This document shows, in pieces, positions 63,218 through 64,000 of a stretch of 64,000 nucleotides of DNA (position 1 is the first letter of the stretch; each line of letters begins with the position of its first letter). The stretch lies in NCBI GenBank assembly GCA_025345505.1, contig JANVCC010000076.1:10007156-10071155 (forward strand), in the 5' to 3' direction. This DNA comes from Todiramphus chloris collaris. Its lineage: Eukaryota > Chordata > Aves > Coraciiformes > Alcedinidae. The notes under the pieces were generated by a model. It was not told the DNA's origin. It saw only the letters and a list, made by a program, of their open reading frames with translations, and did no database searches. Position numbers and translations under genes: made by a program.

Positions 63218-64000
63218 CAGGGTAGGCACCACTACAGTCATGTTCATTGATGAATTTAGTGCAGGGATTTGAATTATGTAGCCAAAGTATGCAGATTCTG
63301 GAATGCCAGACTTGGTTAAAGACTTGTTTAAAGATCAGGGTAGCTGGAACTGATTCCTCTGTGCATCTTCTTTCATCTTGCTGGTGCAAAGAACATTGAG
63401 TAGGAAGCGCAAATACATCCACTGAGACCTCGTAAGTTAAACAGCTTTGGTAAACCACATGTGCAGTCTCCTAGACTGGTTTCATGTGGCCTTAGACCAG
63501 AATCAGACATATTCTACAGATTTTTTTTTTTTCCAGACTTTTCTATCGGTAGCATTTCTAAAGTTTCAGTGAATTTCTTTTGGTAGAGAATTAACTGGCA
63601 GAAACTGCTACCATCTTGGTGAATCTCAGCCTATATCCCAAATCCTGTCTATTAGCTTTGATAAGTAAAATGTCTCTTCATTTAGATTAGCTCTTTGGAT
63701 CTGGTGCAGTTCGAGAGGGTGAGTTTATTGTGATTTGGGTATCTGCAACACCACCGGTAATTAACTTGCTGTTACAGCATTAATTTAAAACTTCACTGAA
63801 GGTGGACAAAATTCAGTACACCAGCTACAAACAAGAAAATGGTCCTAATTTTGATCGAAGTAATTCCTGTACAATTTGAAGTCCGTGGTCTATAACATGA
63901 AGACCAGTTGGTCTCTATCAGAGATATGACTTCAACTTTGAGAAATTATACTGAAACAAAATTATGGGATTCACAGCCAGTGACAAGTAAACTTGCCCTG

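Larger units (their letters stand above)
43744..64000 (+). other. FAM13A: FAM13 intron 5 (incomplete, >20 kb)
   Basis: No further FAM13 exon is recognisable to the end of the window, in keeping with the very long introns of FAM13A in other vertebrates. Contents: a 16-bp tandem duplication (45082), a minisatellite with an N gap (47774), AT and T repeats (48383-48462), a 12-bp hairpin (51680), an ancient CR1 (54975) and a 22-bp tandem duplication (63174). Remaining stretches such as 49-51.6, 52-54.9 and 55.6-63.1 kb show nothing that I can name. Confidence 0.75.

Noticed and set aside
1..64000. tRNA, rRNA, CRISPR array, phage or bacterial systems
   Set aside because: No cloverleaf, rRNA motif, spaced direct-repeat array or prokaryotic gene organisation is seen; the window is vertebrate.

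Overview
The window looks like bird nuclear DNA. The evidence is a set of chicken-repeat-1 (CR1) LINE copies, including several with the typical avian ending built from short 'attctatg' words, together with spliced vertebrate muscle and signalling genes, a promoter CpG island and AT-rich introns of 1-20 kb. There is no bacterial, phage or organellar content. Nearly all other long open frames are chance frames in introns or GC-rich shadows.

Left part, about 1-7.4 kb, + strand: the 3' end of a myosin-binding protein C gene. Five coding exons (871-1010, 1758-1917, 2484-2620, 4829-5015, 5957-5967) splice in phase into the last ~210 residues. These cover the final fibronectin-III domain (C9) and the terminal Ig domain (C10), ending in Val-Pro-Gln-stop. 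The best match is cardiac MyBP-C (MYBPC3). A non-coding terminal exon and a poly(A) signal near 7.37 kb are plausible but not proven.

Middle part, about 7.4-17.1 kb: intergenic. It holds a CpG-rich block (about 7.94-9.11 kb) split by a CR1 3' end, with no recognisable gene. It also holds an unusual CR1 fragment (12.86-13.98 kb) that keeps the ORF1 end and the ORF2 endonuclease but lacks the 3' part.

Right part, about 17.1-64 kb, + strand: the 5' end of a FAM13-family gene, most likely FAM13A (long RhoGAP isoform). Exon 1 lies in a CpG island with candidate G-quadruplexes. Exons at 17474-17500, 20180-20369, 23254-23463, 32746-32926 and 43584-43743 join without a frame break into 256 residues carrying an apparently complete RhoGAP domain with its arginine finger. 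Intron 5 runs for more than 20 kb to the window end without a further exon that I can recognise. Intron 4 is a nest of CR1 copies, two of them of one subfamily in inverted orientation. Intron 5 holds an ancient CR1, a minisatellite broken by a 10-N gap, and small hairpins and tandem repeats.

The two genes have no obvious shared pathway: one is a sarcomere protein, the other a Rho-GTPase regulator. The most interesting point at gene level is their adjacency, because human MYBPC3 and FAM13A lie on different chromosomes. I found no evidence for a new biological system; the findings are mainly about synteny, gene identity, orphan CpG islands and repeat structure.
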